Positions 39,007 to 46,733 of a DNA stretch of 46,733 bases are shown here, in pieces. The stretch's first letter is position 1. Each line of letters starts with the position of its first letter. The DNA is from Candidatus Adlerbacteria bacterium (GTDB lineage Bacteria > Patescibacteriota > Minisyncoccia > Phycocordibacterales > SBAW01), in assembly GCA_903819895.1 (NCBI GenBank), contig CAIJFH010000026.1, positions 1 to 46,733 on the forward strand, in the 5' to 3' direction. The position numbers and the translations under genes were made by a program. The notes beneath the pieces were generated by a model. It did not search any database. It saw only the letters and a list, made by a program, of their open reading frames with translations, and was not told the DNA's origin.

Positions 39007-39012
39007 GTAGTA

Positions 39013-40728
39013 ATGCGTGGTGGATTGTTTTCGGTATTGCGCCCGTACCGCGGCATGGTCGCGTTGTTGGTGCTGCTCACAGTCGCGAGCAACGCGCTCA
39101 ACTTGGCGGTGCCCACGTTGATCGCCAAAGCGATCGATGCCTACAGTGCGGGGCGATTTGTAGCCGACTCGGTGTTGCTCGAGTTCTCGCTCGTGGCAAT
39201 TGCGGTCTTTGTGTTTGTATACCTGCAGAGTATTGTGCAGACCTATTGCTCCGAGCGCGTGGCGCGCGACCTGCGTCGCGAGGTTGCAGAAAAAATTTCT
39301 GTAGAGGAGTATGCCTACATCGACCAGGTAACGCCCGCCAAGTTGCTCACCAACCTCACCTCCGACATCGATGCGGTCAAAAACTTTATCGCGCAGGCCA
39401 TCCCCTCCATCGTCTCGTCGGCATTTTTGATTATCGGCGCGAGCACCTTGCTGCTTATTTTGGATTGGCGGCTCGCACTTACGGTCTTGGCAGTGCTGCC
39501 GGTTATTGCGGTAACTTTTTTCTTGGTGCTGCGTCGCGTGCGGCCGCTCTTTCGCAAGACACAAGAGACCATCGATTGGCTTAATCGGATAATCAACGAG
39601 AGTATTCTTGCAGCGGCGTTGGTGCGCTTGGTCAACTCGCAGCAGTATGAGTACGAAAAATTTTTAGAGGCAAACACGCAAGCCAAGCAAATCGGCTTTC
39701 GTATCATCCAACTGTTTGCGGGGCTCTTGCCGATTATCACTTTTTGCACCAACGTAGCGACGCTGAGTATCGTGCTGCTTGGTGGGCGATTTGTGATCGA
39801 TGGCTCGATGTCGCTCGGGAGTTTTACCGCGTTCAACACCTACCTTGCGATTTTAATTTTCCCCATCCTCATTATTGGTTTTATGAGTAACGTCATTGCG
39901 CAGGCGAGTGCCTCGTGGGGGCGTGTTGCTGAGGTGCTCTCGCGTGAGGAGATGCAAGATGTTGGAACAACCGTTGCTGACCTTTCTGGCGCAGTCGAGG
40001 TGTCGGGAGTGTCGCTCCGCCTGGGGGAGAAGCAGGTGCTCAACAATGTCTCCTTTTCGCTTGTACCAGGGACGCGCAACGCGATTGTTGGCCCCACTGC
40101 CGCGGGCAAGACGCAGCTGCTCTACCTGGTTGCGGGTTTGCGCGCGCCGAGCGTGGGCTCGATTACCTACGACGGCAGAGCAATTGGCACCTATGACAAA
40201 GAGTCGCTGCACAGCCAAGTGAGTATCGTCTTTCAAGACAGCAGCGTATTCAACTTGTCGCTGCGCGAGAATATTGCCTTTAGTGCCAGCGCAAGTGATG
40301 ACTCGTTGCAAAAGGCAATCGACACCGCCGAGCTGGGTGACTTTGTTGCGTCGCTGCCCGAAGGGCTCGACACGGTGGTCTCCGAGCGTGGCACGTCGCT
40401 CTCTGGTGGGCAAAAGCAGCGCATCATGCTCGCGCGCGCCTTGGCACAAAACCCGCGCGTACTCTTGCTTGACGACTTTACCGCGCGTGTCGATACGGCG
40501 ACCGAGCATAAAATCTTGGCAAACGTCGAGCGCACCTACCCAGGGATTACGCTTTTGTCAGTGACGCAGAAGATTGCATCGGTCGAGCACTATGACCAGA
40601 TCATTGTGTTGATGGAGGGCGAGGTGGTTGCCCAGGGCACCCACGAGGAGCTGCTCGCCACGTCGCCCGAGTATGTCCAAATCTATCAATCGCAGCAAAG
40701 CACCAACGCCTATGAACTACAAGCTTAA
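39013..40728 (+). CDS. ABC exporter half-transporter with degenerate ATP site (subunit 1)
   Basis: A 571-residue protein: six membrane helices then an ATPase domain from about residue 330. Walker A is GPTAAGKTQ and the signature LSGGQKQR is intact. After Walker B the catalytic Glu is Asp (LLLDDFTARVD), and the switch His is Gln (SVTQKIAS). On its own it should be a poor ATPase. It overlaps the second half-transporter by 17 bp; together they form a heterodimer in which this subunit gives the good signature motif. The substrate is unknown; lipids, peptides or drugs are exported by relatives such as TM287/288 and BmrCD. Confidence 0.92.
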   Translation: MRGGLFSVLRPYRGMVALLVLLTVASNALNLAVPTLIAKAIDAYSAGRFVADSVLLEFSLVAIAVFVFVYLQSIVQTYCSERVARDLRREVAEKISVEEYAYIDQVTPAKLLTNLTSDIDAVKNFIAQAIPSIVSSAFLIIGASTLLLILDWRLALTVLAVLPVIAVTFFLVLRRVRPLFRKTQETIDWLNRIINESILAAALVRLVNSQQYEYEKFLEANTQAKQIGFRIIQLFAGLLPIITFCTNVATLSIVLLGGRFVIDGSMSLGSFTAFNTYLAILIFPILIIGFMSNVIAQASASWGRVAEVLSREEMQDVGTTVADLSGAVEVSGVSLRLGEKQVLNNVSFSLVPGTRNAIVGPTAAGKTQLLYLVAGLRAPSVGSITYDGRAIGTYDKESLHSQVSIVFQDSSVFNLSLRENIAFSASASDDSLQKAIDTAELGDFVASLPEGLDTVVSERGTSLSGGQKQRIMLARALAQNPRVLLLDDFTARVDTATEHKILANVERTYPGITLLSVTQKIASVEHYDQIIVLMEGEVVAQGTHEELLATSPEYVQIYQSQQSTNAYELQA

Positions 40729-42505
40729 CACCTCCAAAGACGTACCAAAGGGCACACTCCTCACCGCGCTCGCGCGGCTGGTGCCCTTGATGGCGGGCGA
40801 GCGGCGCTCGGTGGTCGTGGCGGCGGTGGCAATCTTGCTCAACTCGGGCGTGACGCTCGCAGCCCCTGCGCTCATCGCCTACATCGTCGACCACTTTTTG
40901 CTGACGCACAACTATGCCGGTGTGATGCAGTTTTCGCTCGTGCTCGTTGGGTTGTATCTGGTGGGGCTCGTTGCTGCGTATGTGCAGACGTTGACGATGG
41001 GGCGCACGGGGCGGCGTGTGCTGTTTGCACTACGCAATAGTTTGTTTACCAAGTTGCAGGAGTTGCCGATTGCCTTTTTTTATCAAAACAAAGCGGGTGA
41101 TTTGATCTCGCGCATCAACAATGATACGGATCGGCTCAACCAGTTTTTTGCACAAGCGCTAATGCAGTTTATCGGCAATGTGGCGCTCATCGCGGGCTCG
41201 GGTGTCTTTTTGCTCGTGCTCAATTGGCGACTTGGGGTGGCGACGCTCATTCCTGCTGCGTGCGCACTCATCATCACGCAACTAATTTCGCCTTGGGTGC
41301 AGCGCAAAAATCTGACCAACATGCAGTCGCAGGGTGGGATGAGCGCCGAGGTGCAAGAAAGTTTAGAGCACTTCAAGGTGGTGGTTGCGTTCAATCGGGC
41401 CGACTACTTTCGCACGCGCTTCGACGAGGTGAATCAAAAAAATTATCGATCGGCGACGGTTGCGGGTGTTGCCAACAACATCTTTACACCAATCTACGGT
41501 TTGTCCTACAACGTGGCGCAGGTCGTGGTGCTCGTGTATGGGTTGTCGCTGGTGCATGCGGGCGTGATGACCATCGGCTTGCTGGTCGCGTTTCTCTTGT
41601 ATGCAAACAGTTTTTACAATCCGCTGCGCCAACTCGCGAGCGTGTGGGCGTCGCTCCAGCAGGCGCTCGCCGGGCTCGACCGCATCTCCGAAGTGTTGTC
41701 GATGCGCTCAGATATGCAAGTGCTCGACGCTGCCTCGTGGTCCGAATCACACAGTGCTTCTGGTGCGGCACAGAGTGATGTGCCGGTGCCAGTCATTTCA
41801 TTTAAAGATGTGGTGTTTGGGTATGTTGCGGGAAACGAGGTGCTGCATCATGTCTCCTTCGACCTCTTGCCCGGCAAAACATACGCGTTCGTGGGGCCAA
41901 CCGGTGGCGGCAAGACCACCACTGCGTCCTTGATGGCTCGGCTCTATGATGCCGCCGCGGGCGCGATCTATCTGCGTGGCGAAGACATCCGTTCGCTGTC
42001 GCCCAGCGAGCGTGCCGACAAAATCGGATTTATCTTGCAGGAACCGTTTCTCTTTAGCGGCACAGTGGGCGAAAACATTTCCTACGGCAACACGCGCTAT
42101 GCGCATGCGAGCGCAGCGGATCTGGCACAGGTGTTGGCCGAGCGCGGGCTCGAGGGCTTGCTGGAGCGATTCCCCGACGGGCTTGGCACAGTAGTGGCAA
42201 CTTCGGGCGACGCGATGAGTTTGGGGCAAAAGCAAATCATCGCCTTTTTGCGCGCGGTCTTGCGCGAGCCAGAGCTCCTCATTCTCGACGAGGCGACCGC
42301 CAACATCGACACGGTGACCGAGCAGGTGCTCGAGGATATTTTGCAAAAGCTACCAGCCACGACAACCAAGGTGATTATCGCGCATCGGCTCAACACCATC
42401 AGTGCTGCGGACGACATCTTCTTTGTCAACGCGGGTTCAATCACTCGCGCGGGCTCGCTCGAGCATGCGGTCGACCTCCTTTTGCACAACAAGCGTCAAA
42501 GTTAG
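40712..42505 (+). CDS. ABC exporter half-transporter with active Walker motifs (subunit 2)
   Basis: A 597-residue partner of subunit 1. Membrane domain at residues 30-330; the ATPase domain has GPTGGGKTT (Walker A), LLILDEATANID (Walker B with catalytic Glu) and IAHRLNT (switch His). Its signature is MSLGQKQII instead of LSGGQ. Its Walker motifs therefore pair with the intact LSGGQ of subunit 1 to make the one competent site, while the opposite site is degenerate on both faces. The ATG at 40712 gives MNYKLNTSKDV; earlier track residues are antisense-frame read-in. Confidence 0.92.
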   Translation: MNYKLNTSKDVPKGTLLTALARLVPLMAGERRSVVVAAVAILLNSGVTLAAPALIAYIVDHFLLTHNYAGVMQFSLVLVGLYLVGLVAAYVQTLTMGRTGRRVLFALRNSLFTKLQELPIAFFYQNKAGDLISRINNDTDRLNQFFAQALMQFIGNVALIAGSGVFLLVLNWRLGVATLIPAACALIITQLISPWVQRKNLTNMQSQGGMSAEVQESLEHFKVVVAFNRADYFRTRFDEVNQKNYRSATVAGVANNIFTPIYGLSYNVAQVVVLVYGLSLVHAGVMTIGLLVAFLLYANSFYNPLRQLASVWASLQQALAGLDRISEVLSMRSDMQVLDAASWSESHSASGAAQSDVPVPVISFKDVVFGYVAGNEVLHHVSFDLLPGKTYAFVGPTGGGKTTTASLMARLYDAAAGAIYLRGEDIRSLSPSERADKIGFILQEPFLFSGTVGENISYGNTRYAHASAADLAQVLAERGLEGLLERFPDGLGTVVATSGDAMSLGQKQIIAFLRAVLREPELLILDEATANIDTVTEQVLEDILQKLPATTTKVIIAHRLNTISAADDIFFVNAGSITRAGSLEHAVDLLLHNKRQS

Positions 42506-42534
42506 CGCGGTGGCGGCGGGGTAGGGTTGTAGAG

Positions 42535-42540
42535 TATACT
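42535..42540 (+). promoter_or_regulatory. -10 box of the DedA gene
   Basis: TATACT ends seven bases before the ATG at 42548. Confidence 0.55.
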
Positions 42541-42547
42541 GGCCAGC

Positions 42548-43180
42548 ATGGACATGGGGAGTATTACGCATCTGATTATCGATTATCGCTATTGGGTGCT
42601 TGTCCCGTTGTCGATGTTGGAAGGGCCGATTGTGGCGTTTGTGGCGGGCACGCTTGCGGCATCGGGCTACTTTAGCATTGTTGGGCTCGGGATATTTTTC
42701 TTTTTGCGAGATATATTTATGGATGCGGGCTACTACGCGCTTGGTTACTTTGGTGGGCGGACGCAGTTGGCGCAAAAGTTGATGCATAAAATCGGCGTGC
42801 GGCAGGAGCACATGGAAGAGATCCGCATTCTGTGGGAAAAACATGCAGGCGAGACGATGTTTTTTGGCAAGCTCTCCTACGGTATCGCCTCCAGTTTTAT
42901 TGTTGCAGCAGGGACGGTGCGCATGTCGCTCGTGCGCTTTTTTGCCTACGGCGCCCTGGTAGCAATCCTGCAGTACGGCGTACTTTTGATGCTTGGCTAC
43001 TACTTTGGCAATGCGCTTGGCGGCAAGATCTCAACCATCCTCAGCCACTTCCAGTACGCAATCGCGGGCATCGCGCTTGTCGCGACGGGGTACTACTTCT
43101 TCAGTCGCGCAATGCGTCGTAAATTACTCAAAGAAGAAGAAAAAGTTGCTGAGGAGTATTTGCATGATAAGAGCGTATAA
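42548..43180 (+). CDS. DedA/SNARE-associated family membrane protein
   Basis: A 210-residue membrane protein. MLEGPIVAFVAGTLAASGYF is the E-x3-P-x5-G re-entrant loop of DedA proteins, LRDIFMDAGYYALGYFGGR the second motif, and GKLSYGIASSFIVAAGTVRMSLVRFFAYG the conserved F-x-R-x3-G-like region (weakened). DedA family members move polyprenyl or phospholipid molecules across the membrane, so a role near lipid-carrier recycling would fit the later uppP gene (inference). It has a leaderless promoter. Confidence 0.88.
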   Translation: MDMGSITHLIIDYRYWVLVPLSMLEGPIVAFVAGTLAASGYFSIVGLGIFFFLRDIFMDAGYYALGYFGGRTQLAQKLMHKIGVRQEHMEEIRILWEKHAGETMFFGKLSYGIASSFIVAAGTVRMSLVRFFAYGALVAILQYGVLLMLGYYFGNALGGKISTILSHFQYAIAGIALVATGYYFFSRAMRRKLLKEEEKVAEEYLHDKSV

Positions 43181-43200
43181 TTGTTCGAACCTGTAATTGT

Positions 43201-44346
43201 ATGCGTATTGCTATTTGTACTGATCAATATCTTCCGCTTCTGTCTGGAATTGCAGATTCTATAGAGACGTTGAAAAATGGTCTCAAGGATCGTGGGCACG
43301 AGGTGCGTATTTATGCGCCAGCTATTCCTGGATGTGTTCCTGACCCGGACATTATGCATTTGCCGCAGGTTTCAATCCCAGGGAGTGCAAACTCACTTGC
43401 TGTTGTTGCTCCGGTAGGTATGTTGCGCGATTTGCGCGATTTTAATCCAGACGTCATTCATACCCATACAACGGGTATTACTGGTTTATGTGGTTTGTAT
43501 GCATCGCGTGTACTCAAAGTGCCGTTGGTTGGCACGAGTCATACACTCCCCGCGTCGTATCTCCATTATTTTAAATTAGACAGCATGCTCGGACGATATT
43601 TGATTAGAAAATATACTGCGTGGTATTTCGATCGTTGCGCTGCGCTCTCAGCGCCTAGTCAGGCGATGCTCAATGAGTTGAGTACCTACGGTGCGAAAAC
43701 CCCAATGCAAGTGATCTCGAACCCTATTCGCACCGATATATTTCGACCGCTCACTGAAAAAGACGAACTTAAAAAGAAATGGCGGATACCGTCTCGCTCA
43801 ATGTTGCTGTTTGGACGCATTGCATTGGAGAAGGATGTTGATGTTGCGCTTGAGGTGTTTGCACGAGTGTCACGAGAGTCGGACACAACGCTTGTTGTGG
43901 TTGGTGATGGTCCGTATCGAGAGGAGTTTGAGGCCCATGTTCGCGCTCGTCGTTTAAATAAACGTGTCATGTTGCTTGGTTTGCGACGGGGGATTGAATT
44001 GGTTGAGATTATAAATGCGTGCGACGTATTTTTGATTACGAGCAGGTCGGAAAACCAACCGCTCACCTTGTTGCAAATAATGACTTGCGGGATCCCTGCT
44101 GTGGCAGCAAAAGCTGGTGGATTGCCAGAATACGTTGCCGACAATGTGACTGGTTTTGTTGTAGAAGCAAATGATGTTAAGGGATTTGCGCGGCGTCTTC
44201 AGCAGTTGCTTAGCAATAAAGAGCTATCTCGTCAGTTTGGTCACGCCGCTCACGACGCGTCGGTGCAATTTTCTGCAAAAAAGAGCGTCGATGGTTTTGA
44301 GCAGTTTTATACAAACACTCGCTCTGTTTTTAGTGAGAGAGAATAA
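43201..44346 (+). CDS. Glycosyltransferase family 4 (GT-B fold)
   Basis: A 381-residue glycosyltransferase of the GT1/GT4 type. MRIAICTDQYLPLLSGIADSIETL at the start is the acceptor-side loop, VIHTHTTGITGLCGLY follows, and NPIRTDIFRPL leads into the donor domain. The donor site is TSRSENQPLTLLQIMTCGIPAVAAKAGGLPEYV (E-x7-E-like, here NQPLTLLQIM, with Glu replaced at the second place). It probably makes a glycolipid or surface glycan in the cytoplasm. Its DNA is clearly more AT-rich than both neighbours, a sign of transfer or different selection. TATAAT lies 19 bases before the ATG. Confidence 0.9.
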   Translation: MRIAICTDQYLPLLSGIADSIETLKNGLKDRGHEVRIYAPAIPGCVPDPDIMHLPQVSIPGSANSLAVVAPVGMLRDLRDFNPDVIHTHTTGITGLCGLYASRVLKVPLVGTSHTLPASYLHYFKLDSMLGRYLIRKYTAWYFDRCAALSAPSQAMLNELSTYGAKTPMQVISNPIRTDIFRPLTEKDELKKKWRIPSRSMLLFGRIALEKDVDVALEVFARVSRESDTTLVVVGDGPYREEFEAHVRARRLNKRVMLLGLRRGIELVEIINACDVFLITSRSENQPLTLLQIMTCGIPAVAAKAGGLPEYVADNVTGFVVEANDVKGFARRLQQLLSNKELSRQFGHAAHDASVQFSAKKSVDGFEQFYTNTRSVFSERE

Positions 44347-44347
44347 T

Positions 44348-45082
44348 ATGACCATCAGTATTGTGATCCCGGCCTACAACGAGGAGCACTACTTGGGTGC
44401 GTGTTTGGAGAGTGTGCTCGCGGAGGTTGCACGTGCAGGGGTGGAGGCCGAGGTGATTGTCGTCAACAACGCATCGACCGACCAGACAAAAGAGGTTGCG
44501 CAGAAATACGCGGGTGTGCGCGTAGTTGACGAGAGTCGCAAGGGGCTCGTGTGGGCGCGCAAGGCAGGGTGGGACGCGACACAGAGTGATTTGGTGGCTA
44601 ACATCGACGCCGACGTGCGTATGCCCACGGGCTGGCTCACCACCGTGGTGCGCACCTTTGAGCAGGATACACGACTCGCGGCGTTGTCAGGCCCGTATCG
44701 CTATTATGATTTATCGTGGCGTCAAAATGTATTGGTCGCATTATTTTATCTGCCTGGATATCTGTTTGATGCAGTGGCGCAACCGTTGACCGGCCGCGCG
44801 ACGATGCTCCAGGGTGGCAACTTTATTTTGAAGCGTGCTGCGTGGGACAAGGCAGGTGGGTTTGATACGAGCATCGCCTTTTTTGGCGAGGATGCTGACA
44901 TTGCGCGGCGCATCAGCGCGCGAGGTCGCGTGCGCTGGACCTGGTCGCTGCCGATGCACACCTCGGGTCGTCGCCTACAAAAAGAGGGCATCATCACAAC
45001 CGGCTATCGCTACGCAATCAACTTGTTTTGGATACATCTCACCGGCACGCCGCATACTACGACATATACCGATCACCGATGA
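44348..45082 (+). CDS. Glycosyltransferase family 2 (GT-A fold)
   Basis: A 244-residue GT2 enzyme. ISIVIPAYNEEHYLGACLESVL is the N-terminal nucleotide-sugar motif, VVNNASTDQTKEVA follows, ANIDADVRMPTGWL contains the D-x-D metal site, and GGFDTSIAFFGEDADIARRI is the acceptor-side E-D motif. It has no clear membrane domain, so it acts at the inner face on a lipid or carrier. The start at 44348 is 1 bp after the GT4 stop, indicating one operon, though its GC content returns to that of the core. Confidence 0.92.
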   Translation: MTISIVIPAYNEEHYLGACLESVLAEVARAGVEAEVIVVNNASTDQTKEVAQKYAGVRVVDESRKGLVWARKAGWDATQSDLVANIDADVRMPTGWLTTVVRTFEQDTRLAALSGPYRYYDLSWRQNVLVALFYLPGYLFDAVAQPLTGRATMLQGGNFILKRAAWDKAGGFDTSIAFFGEDADIARRISARGRVRWTWSLPMHTSGRRLQKEGIITTGYRYAINLFWIHLTGTPHTTTYTDHR

Positions 45083-45138
45083 GAAAAGAGTTGCAGGAAT
45101 CTTTTCCCTATACAACAAAATAAGAAGAGGTGAGGCGA

Positions 45139-45978
45139 CTACACCAAAAAGAAACTAAGGGTGCCTGCGATGAGACAGTAAATCGCAAAAGGGAGTAAGG
45201 TGTTGGTTTTGAAGTAGTGCGTGAGAAAGCGGACAGAGAAAAATGCGGCGACCGCGGCGCAAACAGCACCCACAAGCGCGGGGACAAGCGTTGCCGACGG
45301 TGCGTGCAAAATGTGCGGCACCTTGAGCACTGCCGCAGCGAGGATGATTGGCGTGGCGAGGAGGAAGGAGAACCGCGCTGCGTCTTCGTGCGCCAAGCCC
45401 GCCACGAGCCCGCCACCAAGCGCCGCGCCTGTGCGCGAGAAGCCGGGCAACAGCGCGAGCGCTTGCATCGTGCCTACGCCGAGTGTTTGGAGAAAGGAGA
45501 GCCGAGCGATGCGCGCGTCGCCACCAGCAAAGAGTTGTGACCCGCGACGGCGCAGCAGCTCAATCGCGCCCAGCAAGACGCCGTTGAGCGCGAGAAATAT
45601 CGCCACTGTTTTGGGGTCGGCAAACAGCGCAGCAAGTTTGGTTTGGAAGATGAGCCCCAAGAGCCCCGCGGGGATGGTGCCCACAATGAGCATCCAGCCG
45701 AGTTTTGCATACGGGTCGCCCTTGAGCGAGCGCGTAAAGAAACTACGCAGCACACCCTGTGCCAGGTAGAGCCAATCGCGCCAAAAGAATCCGAGCAACA
45801 CCAGCGCGGTCGCCAAGTGGGTCAGGACGAGAAACGGCAAAAAGTAGTCGCTCGTTTGATCTATCTGCCAATGGAGCAACCCGGGCAAGATGACGCTGTG
45901 CCCCAAACTAGAGATGGGGAAGAGCTCGGTGACGCCCTGGAGTAACCCGAGCAGTGCCGCTTGGAGTGTGGTGAGCAT
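45139..45978 (-). CDS. uppP: Undecaprenyl-diphosphatase
   Basis: A 279-residue BacA-family enzyme that regenerates the undecaprenyl phosphate carrier for peptidoglycan and glycan export. GLLQGVTELFPISSLGHSVIL contains the E-x3-P-I-S-S motif and catalytic His. LLPGFSRTGAALGGGLVAGL matches the P-G-x-S-R-(S/T)-G motif. About eight membrane helices, normal length. Two glycosyltransferase genes converge on it from the left, and tsaC lies 15 bp upstream. Confidence 0.95.
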   Translation of the reverse strand: MLTTLQAALLGLLQGVTELFPISSLGHSVILPGLLHWQIDQTSDYFLPFLVLTHLATALVLLGFFWRDWLYLAQGVLRSFFTRSLKGDPYAKLGWMLIVGTIPAGLLGLIFQTKLAALFADPKTVAIFLALNGVLLGAIELLRRRGSQLFAGGDARIARLSFLQTLGVGTMQALALLPGFSRTGAALGGGLVAGLAHEDAARFSFLLATPIILAAAVLKVPHILHAPSATLVPALVGAVCAAVAAFFSVRFLTHYFKTNTLLPFAIYCLIAGTLSFFLV

Positions 45979-45993
45979 TGCATCACTCTACCA

Positions 45994-46578
45994 CTAGCGC
46001 AGCACTTCTGTCGAACCGTCTTCGTGGAGGCGCAACAGTCGCGATGGTGGAGTGTCGAGCGTGCTGCCGTCGATATAAAAGTCAACCGTATCACCAAAAT
46101 AGTTGCGCGCCTCTGCTATTGTTTTTGCAATTGGCAACCCGTGCGGGTTGGCGCTGGGGGCCACCAATGGTCCAACTTCTTGCAGCAGTTTTTGTAGTGA
46201 TGTGTGTTGTGGAATGCGAAATGCAATCGATTTTTTTCCTCGGTGTATATAGGTAAACGTCTCTTCTGGGCAGGGCAAGATACTACTTGCCGGGCTCTCT
46301 GTGGTATGTACAAAAAGTTTTCGGATTTTTTCTGTCGCAGGTATGCCAAACTCTTGTAGTGAGTCGAGCGATGGTATGAGTACAATATATGGCTTGTTGT
46401 CTTGACGTTGTTTGATTGTATACATTCGCTCCACCACCTCCGGTACACGAGCCGAGCCGACAAGCCCATAGACCGTGTCGGTGGGGATGATGCCAACCTT
46501 GCCTGCTTGTAAAAGCGCGGCGGCCTCCTCCCAGGTTGTGGCTTGTTGGTTAGTTGTCGTTGCGTTGTTCGTGCTCAT
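45994..46578 (-). CDS. tsaC: Threonylcarbamoyl-AMP synthase (Sua5/YrdC/TsaC family)
   Basis: A 194-residue enzyme making threonylcarbamoyl-AMP from Thr, bicarbonate and ATP for the t6A modification of ANN-decoding tRNAs. IIPTDTVYGLVGSAR, IKQRQDNKPYIVLIPS and GPLVAPSANPHGLPIAKTI are the YrdC-domain signatures. It is the short form with no Sua5 C-terminal domain. A palindromic GGTATACTG block lies just upstream. On the minus strand TATACC is only four bases before the ATG, so the mRNA could begin at or just after the usual start. Confidence 0.92.
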   Translation of the reverse strand: MSTNNATTTNQQATTWEEAAALLQAGKVGIIPTDTVYGLVGSARVPEVVERMYTIKQRQDNKPYIVLIPSLDSLQEFGIPATEKIRKLFVHTTESPASSILPCPEETFTYIHRGKKSIAFRIPQHTSLQKLLQEVGPLVAPSANPHGLPIAKTIAEARNYFGDTVDFYIDGSTLDTPPSRLLRLHEDGSTEVLR

Positions 46579-46635
46579 ATATGGTATACTGTCGCGGTTA
46601 TTACCATACTACAAAATAGCAAAAATACGAACCGT

Positions 46636-46680
46636 ATGACGATACAGAAAAAGGCAGAAAAGGGTGTTGCGAAAAAAGGA
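46636..46680 (+). CDS. Possible N-terminus of a Lys-rich protein, cut by adapter
   Basis: ATG at 46636 opens a frame that reads MTIQKKAEKGVAKKG before it runs into adapter sequence. A plus-strand TATACT lies at 46585-46590. Only 15 codons are genuine, so the product cannot be identified; the Lys-rich start is compatible with a ribosomal or nucleic-acid-binding protein. Confidence 0.3.
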
Positions 46681-46733
46681 AGATCGGAAGAGCGTCGTGT
46701 AGGGAAAGAGTGTCTTCGCCTGTGTAGATCTCG
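46681..46733. other. Illumina TruSeq adapter with i5 index (assembly artefact)
   Basis: From AGATCGGAAGAGC onward the sequence is the complement of the TruSeq universal adapter: the common part, then CTTCGCCT (reverse complement of index AGGCGAAG, D505), then GTGTAGATCTCG. It is not part of the organism's genome. Confidence 0.97.

Noticed and set aside
1-46733. CRISPR array, rRNA operon, prophage
   Set aside because: No regularly spaced repeats, no rRNA-like stretch and no phage structural genes were seen.

Overview
The window looks like an assembled contig end from a Candidate Phyla Radiation (Patescibacteria, Parcubacteria-like) bacterium. Support: very compact gene packing with many 1-30 bp overlaps, several reduced core proteins (DNA polymerase III delta-prime-like protein without a P-loop, endonuclease III without its Fe-S cysteines, ProRS without an editing insertion, MurF without its N-terminal domain), a row of small VirB2/TrbC-like pilin proteins, and moderately high GC with islands of lower GC. 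The phylum assignment is inference; no rRNA gene is present. No stretch over 300 bases lacks a gene or RNA.

Layout. 1-3.2 kb: tail of a type I restriction locus (hsdR 3' end, YgjP-like metallopeptidase, PD-(D/E)XK-like protein, unknown AT-rich gene). 3.2-6.4 kb: house-cleaning NTPase, tRNA-Asn, hibernation factor, def-fmt, a small unknown gene. 6.4-12.6 kb: murA diverging from a first mreB, then a delta-prime-like protein, nth, frr, rseP, methyltransferase. 12.6-15.3 kb: solute-binding protein plus four pilin-like membrane proteins; tRNA-Leu. 15.7-21.3 kb: membrane protein and an RND pump with its adaptor. 21.4-22 kb: unknown gene and a predicted small RNA divergent from proS. 22-27.7 kb: proS, a second mreB with mreC, mreD, PBP2, then greA. 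27.8-32.2 kb: lysS, small membrane or unknown genes, a REP/RAYT unit, and a stand-alone RNA polymerase alpha-CTD protein. 32.3-37.2 kb: dcw cluster mraZ-rsmH-ftsL-ftsI-murF with a MraZ operator array. 37.3-46.6 kb: small membrane proteins, NUDIX, tRNA-Gln, heterodimeric ABC exporter, DedA, two glycosyltransferases, uppP, tsaC. The last 53 bases are Illumina adapter sequence, not biology.

How it works together. Most of the region serves envelope growth: UDP-MurNAc-peptide synthesis (murA, murF), lipid carrier recycling (uppP), elongation (mreBCD, PBP2), division (mraZ, ftsL, ftsI) and export or efflux. Two expression styles are visible. Most housekeeping genes have a TATACT-like -10 box ending only 6-10 bases before the start codon, which predicts leaderless mRNAs. 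A minority of small, mainly membrane or unknown genes have a longer leader, a GGAGG-type ribosome binding site and usually a GC-rich hairpin after the gene.

Most notable: a predicted three-way-junction small RNA with complete promoter and terminator; a 75-nt nested palindrome inserted in frame in def; a RAYT transposase carrying a REP hairpin inside its own reading frame; the alpha-CTD protein; and a 49-residue membrane protein absent from the ORF track.
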